Assembly (NCBI GenBank): GCA_963674475.2
Contig: CAXXFQ010000019.1
Location: 434,001-498,000, forward strand
DNA: 64,000 nucleotides
Direction of reading: 5' to 3'
Origin: CAXXFQ01 sp963674475
GTDB taxonomy: Bacteria > Planctomycetota > Planctomycetia > Pirellulales > Thermoguttaceae
Every line of letters starts with the position of its first letter. Positions within the stretch are counted from its first letter, which is position 1. The notes under the pieces were generated by a model. It saw nothing but the letters and a program-made list of their open reading frames with translations, did not search any database and had not been told where the DNA came from. This document shows, one piece after another, positions 1 to 8,897 of the stretch. The translations under genes were made by a program, and so were the position numbers.

Positions 1-1
1 C

Positions 2-1795
2 ATCCCGACAATCAACGGGGCCGTCTATTTCGATCCGCGCTATCTGGGTAACCCGTTGGTTTATTGTGGCGATATCGGGTTGCTCGAGCGGGACCAGTCG
101 TTCAAGGAGCCCAAGGCGGGCGACATGATTGTCGCGATGGGCGGACGGACCGGGCGCGACGGGATTCACGGCGCGACGTTCTCTTCGGCCGAGTTGACCC
201 ACGAGAGCGAAGAGCTTTCCGGCGGTTCGGTGCAGATCGGAAACGCGATCACCGAAAAGATCGTGCTCGATATCATGATGGTCGCCCAGGAGCGGAAGCT
301 TTACAGCGCCGTGACCGACTGCGGTGCCGGTGGTTTTTCCAGTGCGGTCGGCGAGATGGGCGAGAAGATCGGCGCCGAGGTCTGGTTGGAAAAGGCCCCG
401 CTGAAATATTCCGGCCTCTCGTACACCGAGATCTGGATCTCCGAGGCGCAGGAGCGGATGGTCTTTTCGGTTCCGCCGGAAAAGGTGGACGAGCTTCTCG
501 CGCTTTGCGAGTCCGAAGGGGTCGAATCGGTCGTGATCGGCAAGTTTGTCCCGACCGGACGGCTCGAACTGAAATACGATGGGCACACCGTTGGCGATCT
601 CGAGATGGCTTTCATGCACGACGGTCGTCCGCCGGTGGTTCGCGACGCGGTCTTTACGCCCGAGCCGGTCGAGCCGATTGCCTCGGACGCCTTGTCCGAA
701 GTTGATCCGGCCGACGCGCTGAAAAAGATTCTCGGTTCGTACAATGTCGCCAGCAAGCATTGGATTATCCGCCAGTACGACCACGAGGTCCAAGGCGGCA
801 GCGTGGTCAAGCCGCTGGTCGGGGTGAAAAACGACGGACCGGGCGACGCGAGTGTCTTCCGGCCGGTTCTTACCAGCAACCGGGGCGTGGTCGTCTCGTG
901 CGGCATGAACCCGCATTATGGCGATCTGGATACCTATCATATGGCGGCCAGTGCGATCGACGAGGCGGTTCGTAACTGCGTGGCGGTCGGGGCTGATCCG
1001 TCGCAGATCGCGATCCTCGACAACTTCTGTTGGGGCAACACCGACCGGGCCGAAACGCTCGGGTCGTTGGTCCGCGCGTCGCTGGCCTGCTACGACGTGT
1101 CGACCGTGTTGGAGACGCCGTTTGTCAGTGGCAAGGACAGCTTGAACAACGAATTTCGACCGGAAGGGGCCGACGAGCCGATCTCGATTCCGCCGTCGCT
1201 GTTGATCAGTGCGATGGGGCAGGTCGACGACGTCGAAAAATGCGTCACGATGGACCTCAAAGCGGCCGGGAACCTGATTTATCAGGTTGGCCTGACCCGC
1301 GACGAGATGGGCGGTTCGCACTTGGCGCTGGTTAGCTCCTTGACCGGCGGGCAGGTGCCGCAGGTCGATCCGCACCGGGCGAAGGCGACGTTTGCGGCGA
1401 TGCACCAGGCGATCGACGCCGGGCTGGTCCGATCGTGTCACGACCTAAGCGAAGGCGGCTTGGCGGTCGCGGCGGCCGAGATGGGATTTGCCGGTGAGGT
1501 CGGACTTCGTGTCGAACTTGACGCGGTGCCAAATGATCTCGATGCTACGACTCCTGCGGACGCGGCCGATCTGGTTTTGCTTTATTCCGAGTCGAACACC
1601 CGGTTCCTTTGCGAAGTTACGCCGGAGAAGGCCGAGGCGTTCGAGCAGGCGATGGGCGACTTGCCTTGTCGACGGATTGGCCAGACGATTGACGAGCCGG
1701 TGTTGGAGGTCCTCGGTAGCAAGGATCGTGGCCAACAGCTTCGCGTCGACCTCGCGTCGCTCAAGGCGGCCTGGCAAGCGCCTCTTGCGTGGTAA
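2..1795 (+). CDS. purL: Phosphoribosylformylglycinamidine synthase subunit PurL (5' partial)
   Basis: This is the C-terminal part of the ATP-dependent FGAM synthase, the fourth step of purine synthesis, which makes FGAM from FGAR with ammonia supplied by PurQ. The frame is open from base 2 and the true start lies outside the window. Visible motifs include INGAVYFDPRYLGNPLVYCG, GGRTGRDGIHGATFSS and TPFVSGKDSLNNEF, typical of the AIR-synthase-like ATP-binding halves. The 597 residues seen end in TAA at 1793. purQ follows after 176 bases, matching a two-subunit (PurL plus PurQ) enzyme. Whether PurS is fused at the missing N-terminus cannot be seen. A hairpin and a dispersed repeat sit directly after the stop. 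Confidence 0.97.
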   Translation: MPTINGAVYFDPRYLGNPLVYCGDIGLLERDQSFKEPKAGDMIVAMGGRTGRDGIHGATFSSAELTHESEELSGGSVQIGNAITEKIVLDIMMVAQERKLYSAVTDCGAGGFSSAVGEMGEKIGAEVWLEKAPLKYSGLSYTEIWISEAQERMVFSVPPEKVDELLALCESEGVESVVIGKFVPTGRLELKYDGHTVGDLEMAFMHDGRPPVVRDAVFTPEPVEPIASDALSEVDPADALKKILGSYNVASKHWIIRQYDHEVQGGSVVKPLVGVKNDGPGDASVFRPVLTSNRGVVVSCGMNPHYGDLDTYHMAASAIDEAVRNCVAVGADPSQIAILDNFCWGNTDRAETLGSLVRASLACYDVSTVLETPFVSGKDSLNNEFRPEGADEPISIPPSLLISAMGQVDDVEKCVTMDLKAAGNLIYQVGLTRDEMGGSHLALVSSLTGGQVPQVDPHRAKATFAAMHQAIDAGLVRSCHDLSEGGLAVAAAEMGFAGEVGLRVELDAVPNDLDATTPADAADLVLLYSESNTRFLCEVTPEKAEAFEQAMGDLPCRRIGQTIDEPVLEVLGSKDRGQQLRVDLASLKAAWQAPLAW

Positions 1796-1865
1796 GCGGC
1801 TAGGAGCCGCGGCCGGACCGGCGTTTCCACGCCGTTGTGTTAACCCGTTCCCGTTGGTCACTGGT
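1796..1865 (+). repeat. Dispersed hairpin repeat, copy A
   Basis: Begins with a 6-bp hairpin, GCGGCT-AGG-AGCCGC (1796-1810), directly after the purL stop. Next comes a second hairpin, GGCGT-TTCC-ACGCC (near 1820-1833), and then the conserved tail CCCGTTCCCGTTGGTCACTG. The same unit recurs near 12.9-13.0 kb and 37.6-37.8 kb. Non-coding. It may act as a 3'-end structure between purL and purQ. Confidence 0.75.
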
Positions 1866-1971
1866 GTTTTTCGAAGAGACTGACCGGAGGTCGATTAAAA
1901 TAGTGGGCGACTGTTTTTTGCTGTTTTATATAAAAAAATTCTTCAATCCAACAAAATAATAGAATCAGACG

Positions 1972-2769
1972 ATGGCACAACCGAATGTCTTGATCCTTCG
2001 CGCTCCCGGTACCAATTGCGATCGGGAAACGGCGTTCGCCTTCGAGCGAGCCGGAGCGAAAACCGAACGTTTGCATATCAACCGACTCCTCGAAAACCCG
2101 GCGCGGTTCGACGAGTTCGAGATCCTTTGCCTCCCCGGCGGGTTTAGCTACGGCGACGACGTGGCCGCCGGACGCATCTTGGCCAATCAGATCGAACATC
2201 ACTTGGCCGAGGCTTTGAATCGGTTCAAGGAGGCGGGCAAGCTGATCTTGGGGATCTGTAACGGGTTTCAGATCTTGATCAAGTCGGGCGTGCTGTTCGA
2301 CGTTGACGCTGAAGCGGGTCGTCCGGCGACGTTGACCTGGAACGATTCGGGCCAGTTCGAAGACTGTTGGACCGAACTGGTGGTCGACGGAACGAAGTCG
2401 GTTTTCTTCAAAGATGTCAAGCGGATGTATCTGCCGGTGGCCCACGCCGAAGGGAAATTTGTCACGCGCGACGTCGAGACGTTTTCCCAGTTGGAAGCGG
2501 CCGGACAGTTGGTCCTCCGTTACGGGCCGTTGTCCGAAGAGACCAAGCCGGACGCGACGACCGGGATTCTGCCCTATCCGGACAACCCTAACGGGGCGTG
2601 GGGGAACGTGGCCGGGGCGTGTGACGCGACCGGTCGGGTTTTGGGACTCATGCCACACCCGGAACGGCACATCGAGCGGACCCACCACCCGCGCTGGACC
2701 CGTTTGGAGACGAAAGAGACCGGCGACGGTTTTGCGATTTTCCGGAATGCGGTCGACTATTTCGCTTAA
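1972..2769 (+). CDS. purQ: Phosphoribosylformylglycinamidine synthase subunit PurQ (glutaminase)
   Basis: Class I glutamine amidotransferase that releases ammonia from glutamine for PurL. The 265-residue protein carries the PurQ N-terminus (APGTNCDRETAFAFERAGA), the oxyanion region LPGGFSYGDD, the nucleophile cysteine in GICNGFQIL, and the His/Glu pair in MPHPERHIE near the C-terminus. All three triad residues are present. It starts at ATG 1972, after an AT-rich leader with no strong Shine-Dalgarno sequence. The length matches the longer PurQ form (about 260 residues) rather than the ~225-residue Bacillus form. It probably forms an operon or functional pair with purL upstream. Confidence 0.97.
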   Translation: MAQPNVLILRAPGTNCDRETAFAFERAGAKTERLHINRLLENPARFDEFEILCLPGGFSYGDDVAAGRILANQIEHHLAEALNRFKEAGKLILGICNGFQILIKSGVLFDVDAEAGRPATLTWNDSGQFEDCWTELVVDGTKSVFFKDVKRMYLPVAHAEGKFVTRDVETFSQLEAAGQLVLRYGPLSEETKPDATTGILPYPDNPNGAWGNVAGACDATGRVLGLMPHPERHIERTHHPRWTRLETKETGDGFAIFRNAVDYFA

Positions 2770-2843
2770 GCGATTTTGGTAAAGCGGCTTAGTTAAAGTG
2801 GCTGTGCTTTATCGATAAGGAAAGTTCGGCTGGAGAATTTCTC

Positions 2844-3602
2844 ATGGGCGGGAAGTCGCTCCCTCGGATTGGCTATCTTGGCGGATTGGTTCTGTTTGGG
2901 TTGCTTTTGGGCACGCTGCTGCTTTTGGGTATCGTCTCGTGCGGTCGGGAATACGACAGCGGGATCGATTGGCCCGAGCCGCCGCGGGTGACGCCGGGGG
3001 AAAATGGCGTGCCGCCGTCGGACGCGGTAGTTCTGTTCGACGGGACCGACCTGTCCGCGTTCACCGGCCCGATCGACCGTTGGACGGTGCGAGACGGTTA
3101 CGCTGAAGCGGCCGAAGGGTCGATCTGGACGAAACGCTCGTTTGGCAGTTGCCAGTTTCATATCGAGTTTCAGATTCCCCTCGAAGAAGACGGGCCCTGG
3201 AGCGATCGGGGCAACAGCGGCATCTTTTTTATGGGCCACTACGAGCTTCAGATCTTCGAGTCGTATGGGACCAAAAATAAACCAGACGGGATGGCCGGTT
3301 CGATCTATCGACAGCGTCCGCCGTTGGTCAACGCGTGCCGACCACCGGGACGTTGGCAATCGTTCGACGTGGTGTTTACCGCGCCGGAATTTGACGAAAA
3401 AGGACAACTCGTTCGACCGGCCGAGATCACGGCATTTCAGAACGGCGTCTTGATCTTAAATCGTTTTAAAATCGAAGGAAAAACGTCTTTTCGCGAAGCG
3501 CCGCGTTACGAACCGCACAAACGGAAACGGCCTTTGAAAATTCAAGAACACGGCAGCGCAATCCGATTCCGTAATATCTGGATTCGCCAGCTGGAGAAGT
3601 GA
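2844..3602 (+). CDS. DUF1080 (3-keto-disaccharide hydrolase-like) lipoprotein
   Basis: A 252-residue protein with a hydrophobic N-terminal helix (about residues 10-30) ending in the lipobox-like LLGIVSC, so it is probably lipid-anchored outside the inner membrane. The mature part is a DUF1080 beta-sandwich related to concanavalin-like lectins. Motifs are VLFDGTDLSAF, DRGNSGIFFMGHYELQIFES and the C-terminal IQEHGSAIRFRNIWIR. Some DUF1080 members are reported as 3-keto-glycoside hydrolases, and the family is greatly expanded in Planctomycetota; the substrate here is unknown. A paralogue with a plain signal peptide lies at 7688-8743. The gene ends 29 bases before trmL and may be co-transcribed with it. 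Confidence 0.88.
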   Translation: MGGKSLPRIGYLGGLVLFGLLLGTLLLLGIVSCGREYDSGIDWPEPPRVTPGENGVPPSDAVVLFDGTDLSAFTGPIDRWTVRDGYAEAAEGSIWTKRSFGSCQFHIEFQIPLEEDGPWSDRGNSGIFFMGHYELQIFESYGTKNKPDGMAGSIYRQRPPLVNACRPPGRWQSFDVVFTAPEFDEKGQLVRPAEITAFQNGVLILNRFKIEGKTSFREAPRYEPHKRKRPLKIQEHGSAIRFRNIWIRQLEK

Positions 3603-3631
3603 TTCTCCGGTTAAGAAAAAGGATACAAGAG

Positions 3632-4105
3632 ATGGCCCGTACGAAGCTTCACGTCGTGCTTTATCAACCGGAGATTGCTTACAATACCGGGAGTGTCGGT
3701 CGGACGTGTGTGGCATTGGGGGCCAAGCTGTGGTTGGTTCGTCCGTTGGGTTTTCAGATCGACGACCGTCGCCTGAAGCGGGCCGGGATGGACTACTGGC
3801 AGTCGTTGGATTGGGAGATCGTCGCCGATTGGGACGAGCTTTCCGAGCGGCTTTCGGGACACACGTTTTGGTTTTTCACCAAGAAGGCCGACCAGGCGTA
3901 TCTTGACGCTCCGTTCGGTCAGGAGGACGTGTTGGTTTTCGGGAGTGAGTCGGAAGGGTTGCCGGGTTCGTTGTTGGAACAACATCAAGATCGATGCCTG
4001 CGGATTCCGATTGAACCGGAGGCCCGAAGTTTGAACTTGTCGGTGAGCGTGGCGGTGGCGGCGTTCGAGGCGGCTCGACAGATCCGAGTTGCCGAGGGAC
4101 TTTGA
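3632..4105 (+). CDS. trmL: tRNA (cytidine/uridine-34-2'-O)-methyltransferase TrmL
   Basis: SPOUT-family methyltransferase that 2'-O-methylates the wobble base of some leucine tRNAs. It shows the family start (LHVVLYQPEIAYNTGSVGRT), the mid motif GSESEGLPG, and the knot motif IPIEPEARSLNLSVSVAVAA that binds S-adenosylmethionine. ATG 3632 is preferred: an AAAAAGG Shine-Dalgarno lies just upstream, the protein is then 157 residues (the usual TrmL length), and the in-frame GTG at 3599 would add an atypical tail overlapping the DUF1080 stop. The next gene starts about 60 bases downstream. Confidence 0.95.
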   Translation: MARTKLHVVLYQPEIAYNTGSVGRTCVALGAKLWLVRPLGFQIDDRRLKRAGMDYWQSLDWEIVADWDELSERLSGHTFWFFTKKADQAYLDAPFGQEDVLVFGSESEGLPGSLLEQHQDRCLRIPIEPEARSLNLSVSVAVAAFEAARQIRVAEGL

Positions 4106-4164
4106 AGTCAAAGCGGCGAAGGGGTATTCCTTTTTCTCACAGTACATTCGTTCGAGGTGGGCTT

Positions 4165-5094
4165 GTGGCCGGGCAAAACGACCTCCGAATTCAAGCGGCC
4201 GGACCGGAAACGGTTGATGCGGCGTTGGAGCTGGTTTTTGGCGATTGGGTCGATCCGGTCGCCCGGCGAAACCAAATCGAGTCGATCAAAGCGAGAGCCG
4301 AGAAGAGGATTCCGGAAGGCCTTTTTGTTGCGATCGATTTCAACGAGACGGAATCGACGGTCGCCGGTGCCGTGTTGGTTGAGGGTCGTCCCGGAAAGGC
4401 GGCCTATGTCCATCCACCGCGAGGTCGGTTGGACTTGTCGACCGAGACGTTCGTTCAGTTATTGGACGTGGCTTCCGGTTGGTTGGAATCAAAAGGATTT
4501 CGGATGGCCCAGGCCCTGTTGCCTGTCGGGGCGGCAGCGGACGAGGCGGTTTTGGTCGCGGCCGAGTTCCGGCGATTGGCCGACCTGGCGTACCTGGAGA
4601 GTCGTCGAGAGAGCTTTCCGATACGGCGACCTGATGAAGGTCGTTTTGAGTTGGTTCCGGTTACGCCGGCCGACTTGGAACGTTTGCGGCGGATTGTGGA
4701 GAAAACCTTCGAGGAAACGCTCGATTGTCCCGCGTTAAGCGGAGTTCAATCGATCGAGGAGGTTTTCGAAGGGTATTGGGCCAGTTCGGCGGGTGAGACG
4801 CGTTTTTGGCGTATCGTCTGTCGCGGTGGTGAGGAGGTTGGCGTTTTGTTGGTGGCCGACCATCCTGACGAGGCGCTGGCGGAGCTGGTCTACATGGGGC
4901 TTATCCCCTCGGCGAGAGGGCAGGGGGGTGGCCGCGAAATCGCTCGTCAGGCCCAGTGGCTTGCGGTCGAGGCCGGACGGGACCGATTGGTTGTCGGCGT
5001 CGACGAGGCGAACGGCCCAGCCTTGGAAGCCTACACGGGCGTTGGGTTTGAGGCCTGGGAGAAGCGAGTCGTCTACACGAAGTTTTTTCATTAG
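4165..5094 (+). CDS. GNAT family N-acetyltransferase
   Basis: A 309-residue protein whose C-terminal ~150 residues form a GNAT domain. The acetyl-CoA-binding segment is MGLIPSARGQGGGREIARQA, followed by NGPALEAYTGVGFEAWEKR. The N-terminal half looks like a degenerate second GNAT-like fold, as in tandem-GNAT proteins (inference). GTG 4165 is chosen because GAGGTGG lies at 4154-4160; a TTG at 4102 overlapping the trmL stop would give 330 residues. The acceptor substrate is unknown. A 690-base gap before dnaA follows. Confidence 0.82.
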   Translation: MAGQNDLRIQAAGPETVDAALELVFGDWVDPVARRNQIESIKARAEKRIPEGLFVAIDFNETESTVAGAVLVEGRPGKAAYVHPPRGRLDLSTETFVQLLDVASGWLESKGFRMAQALLPVGAAADEAVLVAAEFRRLADLAYLESRRESFPIRRPDEGRFELVPVTPADLERLRRIVEKTFEETLDCPALSGVQSIEEVFEGYWASSAGETRFWRIVCRGGEEVGVLLVADHPDEALAELVYMGLIPSARGQGGGREIARQAQWLAVEAGRDRLVVGVDEANGPALEAYTGVGFEAWEKRVVYTKFFH

Positions 5095-5108
5095 AGTAGT
5101 TTTCATGG

Positions 5109-5245
5109 AAGTGTAGCGTCACGGGAGGCGGTGGAAGAGATCTCATGTTTGCCTAAGTGTTTGTGGCAGAATGGGTTTTGATTTTTCCATTTCTCTCTCG
5201 GTTGCAAGGAACGAGCGACATCTAAGCGACACCTAAGTGAAATGC
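5109..5245 (+). repeat. Diverged copy of the GTGTAGCG...TTGCAAGGAA small repeat
   Basis: AAGTGTAGCGTC (5109-5120) and GTTGCAAGGA (5201-5210) are spaced about as in the clear element at 57498-57618, and a GACACCTAAGTG-like right end follows. The segment around 5182-5212 also matches sequence at 21955-21984. Probably an old, decayed copy of a non-autonomous element. Confidence 0.45.
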
Positions 5246-5457
5246 AATATAAAAAAGGGGAGCAAGGGAATGCGGATTGATCGCGCTGACGGGACGAGGG
5301 TGAATTCTGGTTTAGCTACAACTTTTCCACCGGACTGAACGAGGGTGGTCGGAGAAAAAAGCAGTTGTTTTTTCTTGAAATCCTTTGATTTTAGGGCCTT
5401 TTTGCCCGGCAAAAAAACGATTGCGGGAAAAATAGTTCGAACGGCCCATTCGGTGGT

Positions 5458-5485
5458 TTGACATTATAGGCTCTCCGACTAAAAT
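5458..5485 (+). promoter_or_regulatory. Candidate sigma70-type promoter upstream of dnaA
   Basis: TTGACA (5458-5463), 16 bases, then TAAAAT (5480-5485). The dyad TCCGA-N6-TCGGA overlaps the -10 box. It lies ~300 bases before the dnaA start, so it would imply a long leader. Prediction only. Confidence 0.35.
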
Positions 5486-5785
5486 CGGACTCCCAGGCGG
5501 CCCGTAAAGGGAAGCCTGACAAACAGATAACCAGATAATCTTTTGACCCAGATGGCGACCGCCGTCGCAGCATGGCGTCCCCCATTTTTTGGAGGCGTTT
5601 TTCTTACTCGGTCGATTTGGCTTTGCCGTCAAACTTGGACGGGGGCGTGTTTTTTCACAGACATGTCCCGACCAGACCGTTTCGTTGGAAAACTGCCGAC
5701 TTTCTTTTCTGAATGGAAAACGATTCGACACGGATAGAGGAATGGTCGTTCGTTTGGGGGAAGTGTGCCGAGGATGCTTTAGGAA

Positions 5786-7321
5786 GTGACGACCCACGAT
5801 ACGGACATCGTAGCTGCCCTGCGAAGCGAATTGGCCCAACAGCTAGGGCCCGAACGGTTTGAACTTTGGTTTGGGGAAAGTACCAAGCTCGAGCTGACCG
5901 AGCAAGAGCTCTCGATCGGCGCGCCGAATCGGTTTTTCCGCGATTGGCTCCAGACGAATTTTCGTAGCCAGTTGGATTCGGCCGTGACACGAGTCGGGTG
6001 CGGCCCGGTGGGGCTTCGATTCTATGTCGATGCGACTTTGCCGACACCGGCGACGCAAAAAACTCCCGCAACGCCCGCCGTCCAAGCGGCTTCTTCCGCG
6101 GCCGAATCGGCTCAATCAAGTGCCGCCGTTTCGAGTACGCGATCAGAGGGTGCGCCATCGCTGGGGCTTTTTCAACCGAGTGTTGCTTCGGCGGATCAAG
6201 GTCAGAATATTGGCGGGCGGAATCTGTTTACCGGTTCTTCTGTCGGCAGTTCTTCTGTCGGTGGTGCGGCGCAAGGTTCACGCGTCAAGAAACCGAGCGG
6301 GTTGAAGACGTTCATTACCGGTTTGTCGAATCGCATTGCCCGCGCGTCGGCCGAAACGGTGGTGGCGCGGCCCGGGCATTTTACGCCGCTGGTGGTTTAC
6401 GGATCGACCGGCGTTGGGAAGACCCATCTTTTGCAGGCGATCCAGGCCGAGTGGCGTCGGGCCCATCCGACGACCCGGTCGATCTATCTGACGGCCGAAC
6501 AGTTTACCTCGTCTTATATCGAAGCGCTTCGAGGAAACGGATTGCCCAGTTTCCGACAAAAGTACCGAGGTGTGCGTCTGTTGGTGTTGGACGACTTGCA
6601 GTTCTTTCTCGGCAAACGACACACGGTGATCGAACTGTTGCATACGATCGACACGTTGTTGCGTGAGGGACAGCAGATCGTTGTCGCGGCCGACCGACCG
6701 CTGGACGCACTGGACGGTTTGGGAACCGATTTGGTTTCTCGACTGAAGAGCGGGCTGGCCTGTGAGATCGATCCGCCGGAACACGGGACCCGACTGGGAA
6801 TCTTGAAGCAGATGGTCACGCGGCATCAACTCGAGGTGCCCGACGACGTGCTTCATTATGTCGCGTCGCACCTGACGGCGCATGCCCGCGAACTTTCCGG
6901 GGCGATTTACCGGTTGCAGGCGACTTCCGAGGCGCTTGCGGAACCGATCACGCTGCCGATGGCCGAGGAGGCGCTGGCCGACTTGGTGCGACATAGCATC
7001 CGAATGGTTCGACTGCCGGATATCCAGAAGGCGGTGTGCGAGCTGTTCCGGATCGAGCCGACTTCGTTGCATTCGAAGCGAACGGCCAAGGTGATCGCCC
7101 AGCCGCGGATGTTGGCGATGTGGTTGGCACGAAAGTATACCCGAGCCGGTTTGAGCGAGATCGGCACCTTTTTCGGTCGACGCAGTCACAGCACGGTCCT
7201 TTCGGCGCAGAAACGGGTCGAGACATGGTTGGCCGAAGGGGAGCAAGTGGTGCTGGCCGAGCGGGTCGTCCGGGTTGACGACGCGATTCGTCAGGTGGAA
7301 AAGACATTGATGGCCGGTTAG
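5786..7321 (+). CDS. dnaA: Chromosomal replication initiator protein DnaA
   Basis: A 511-residue initiator ATPase that binds DnaA boxes and melts the origin. Domain I is at about residues 1-80 (LAQQLGPERFELWFGES), followed by a Ser/Ala/Gly-rich linker (about 90-170). The AAA+ domain has Walker A GSTGVGKTHLL and Walker B LLVLDDLQFF. Domain IV ends with RMLAMWLARKYT and IGTFFGRRSHSTVLSAQKRV. The base-contacting motif reads RSHST where the usual form is RDH(T/S)T, so Asp is replaced by Ser. The start is GTG 5786; AGGA at 5771 and AGGAA abutting the start are the candidate ribosome sites. No dnaN, recF or gyrB adjoins it, in line with the scattered origin genes known in planctomycetes. Confidence 0.95.
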   Translation: MTTHDTDIVAALRSELAQQLGPERFELWFGESTKLELTEQELSIGAPNRFFRDWLQTNFRSQLDSAVTRVGCGPVGLRFYVDATLPTPATQKTPATPAVQAASSAAESAQSSAAVSSTRSEGAPSLGLFQPSVASADQGQNIGGRNLFTGSSVGSSSVGGAAQGSRVKKPSGLKTFITGLSNRIARASAETVVARPGHFTPLVVYGSTGVGKTHLLQAIQAEWRRAHPTTRSIYLTAEQFTSSYIEALRGNGLPSFRQKYRGVRLLVLDDLQFFLGKRHTVIELLHTIDTLLREGQQIVVAADRPLDALDGLGTDLVSRLKSGLACEIDPPEHGTRLGILKQMVTRHQLEVPDDVLHYVASHLTAHARELSGAIYRLQATSEALAEPITLPMAEEALADLVRHSIRMVRLPDIQKAVCELFRIEPTSLHSKRTAKVIAQPRMLAMWLARKYTRAGLSEIGTFFGRRSHSTVLSAQKRVETWLAEGEQVVLAERVVRVDDAIRQVEKTLMAG

Positions 7322-7687
7322 CGAAAAAGAAAGAAAAAATAAAAAAAGAGGGACGCCCCGGCCGTCGCCCGTTTGCTTCTACTTTTTCTCTTCGAGTTGA
7401 TTCCCCATTCTGTTTTTGCTTCTTGTTTTTTTCAAAAGTAACCGAGAGAAAACAGGATAGAAAAAGGAATGTCTTCCCCGCGCTTGGGGTATTGGATGCG
7501 ATGGCTTGTTTTCGTTGATGCGGTCATTTTCTTCTTGTCACGGCCGGTTTTCTCGGCCAGAGTCGACTTTTCCGGTTCTTCCGGTTCTTCTCCCCCTTCG
7601 ATCGGTTGCCAGGGCGTAAGCTAAAATGGTATGGTGTAATATCTTGTAGTTGCACCCTGGTGTTAGGTTCTTATTAGGAGAAGGTCC
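7322..7687. other. Intergenic region, dnaA to DUF1080 gene
   Basis: 366 bases with no supported gene. It is purine-rich just after dnaA and pyrimidine-rich near 7510-7605, with a tandem CCGGTTCTT (around 7570-7590). The region next to 7688 has AATAT/TAAAAT-like AT boxes and AGGAGAAGG as a strong ribosome site, but no clear -35 box. Confidence 0.4.
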
Positions 7688-8743
7688 ATGTTGAAAAAAG
7701 CAAGTATTTGTCTTGCCGTTGTTATTTCGTTGAGTTTGGTCGCCCAGGCGATGGCCGGTCCGGAGGCGTTTTTGACCGTCGAGGAAGCGGGGCCCGATTA
7801 TCAGATGCAGGGAGAGTATGTCGGGACGCTTCAAGGGTTGGGCCAGTACGGCGCTCAGTTGATCGCGTTTGGGGACGGTAATTTTGTCGGGGTCGCTTTT
7901 CCCGGCGGACTTCCCGGCGCCGGTTGGGATGGGAGTGAGAAGCTCGTTTTTGAAGCGATCCAAGCGGCCGACGGTGTGGCCGAAGTGGCGATTTCTCAGT
8001 TGACCTCGCCCGAAAAGGCCGGCCCGCTTGGCAAGCGTCTCTTCCGCAAAGCCAACAAAGTCCGCAAGGGCGGTTTGGCGACGATCAAGGACGGCAAGAT
8101 CACGGTCGAAGACGAGTATGGCAAGGTTCTCGGGACACTCGATCGGATCGAACGCAAAAGTCCGACGCTCGGGGCGAACCCGCCGGAAGGGGCGACGGTC
8201 CTTTTTGACGGCACCTCGACCGACAAGTTGGAAAAGGGCGAAATGACCGAAGACGGTCTGCTCAAGCAAGGGGCGGTCACGAAAGATAAGTTCGGCGACC
8301 ATACGTTGCACCTCGAGTTCCGCACGCCGTTCATGCCGACCGGTCTGTACCAGGGTCGCGGCAACAGCGGTTGTTATGTCCAAGGCCGTTACGAGCTTCA
8401 GATCCTCGACTCGTTCGGACGGAATAAGCGTAACAACGACGCGGGCGGGATCTATAAGATCGCCGTGCCGAAGTGGAACATGTGCCTGCCGCCGCTGCAG
8501 TGGCAAACCTATGATATCGATTTCACCGCGCCGAAGTTCGACGAGAACGGTAAGAAGATCGAGAATGCCCGGCTGACGGCTCGTTTGAACGGGGTCATAA
8601 TCCACGACGATTTGGAACTGCCGAACCATACGCCCGGTGGAATTGTCAAGGGCGAAGGGCCCGAGGGTCCGCTCTTCCTGCAAGATCACGGCGATCCGGT
8701 CCGATTCCGTAACGTCTGGGTCTTGCCGAAGAAGGCAGAGTAG
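7688..8743 (+). CDS. Secreted DUF1080 protein
   Basis: A 351-residue protein with a classical signal peptide (cleavage likely after AQAMA, residue ~23). Residues ~24-155 form an N-terminal region of no recognised family, beginning GPEAFLTVEEAGPDYQMQGE. Residues ~165-350 form a DUF1080 domain with ATVLFDGTSTDKL, GRGNSGCYVQGRYELQILDS and LQDHGDPVRFRNVWVLP. It shares the NSG...GRYELQI core with the lipoprotein at 2844-3602. A role on periplasmic or extracellular glycosides is inferred from the family. The ribosome site AGGAGAAGG is strong. A clear terminator follows at 8849-8897. Confidence 0.9.
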   Translation: MLKKASICLAVVISLSLVAQAMAGPEAFLTVEEAGPDYQMQGEYVGTLQGLGQYGAQLIAFGDGNFVGVAFPGGLPGAGWDGSEKLVFEAIQAADGVAEVAISQLTSPEKAGPLGKRLFRKANKVRKGGLATIKDGKITVEDEYGKVLGTLDRIERKSPTLGANPPEGATVLFDGTSTDKLEKGEMTEDGLLKQGAVTKDKFGDHTLHLEFRTPFMPTGLYQGRGNSGCYVQGRYELQILDSFGRNKRNNDAGGIYKIAVPKWNMCLPPLQWQTYDIDFTAPKFDENGKKIENARLTARLNGVIIHDDLELPNHTPGGIVKGEGPEGPLFLQDHGDPVRFRNVWVLPKKAE

Positions 8744-8848
8744 TCGCGATTGGATTGCCGCTCTTTCCGAACGATTTTTTTCATAGGGAACGAGCGACGA
8801 TGATCGAAAGCATTCTCCTCGTTTTAAGGAGTGTGATCAAAAAATTTC

Positions 8849-8897
8849 AAAGTGGGAAAACGGTTATTCCGCAAAAACCGCTTTCCCACTTTTTTTA
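8849..8897 (+). terminator. Rho-independent terminator
   Basis: A long stem, AAAGTGGGAAAACGG (8849-8863) against CCGCTTTCCCACTTT, with one mismatch and a 14-base loop, runs into a T tract. It ends the DUF1080 transcript; its position ahead of the rubrerythrin leader makes that gene a separate unit. Confidence 0.88.

Larger units (their letters stand above)
5095..5785. other. Intergenic region upstream of dnaA
   Basis: No convincing gene in 690 bases. It holds a diverged small repeat (5109-5245), an A/T-rich dyad TTTTTGCC-C-GGCAAAAA (5399-5415), a poly-A/poly-T inverted repeat near 5353-5376, and a candidate promoter (5458-5485). One relaxed DnaA-box match, TTTTTCACA (5651-5659), is present, but no cluster of boxes. 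An origin is possible by position but is not shown by the sequence. Confidence 0.5.

Noticed and set aside
1858..2688. A 276-codon minus-strand frame over purQ
   Set aside because: Antisense of purQ, without any family motif.
3599..3631. GTG 3599 as the trmL start
   Set aside because: It overlaps the previous stop, gives a tail absent from the family, and the ribosome site fits ATG 3632.
5651..5659. Replication origin upstream of dnaA
   Set aside because: Only one relaxed DnaA-box match (TTTTTCACA) and no box cluster; AT content and position alone are not enough.
7538..8689. A 383-codon minus-strand frame over the secreted DUF1080 gene
   Set aside because: Antisense shadow; the plus-strand protein has a signal peptide and a family match.
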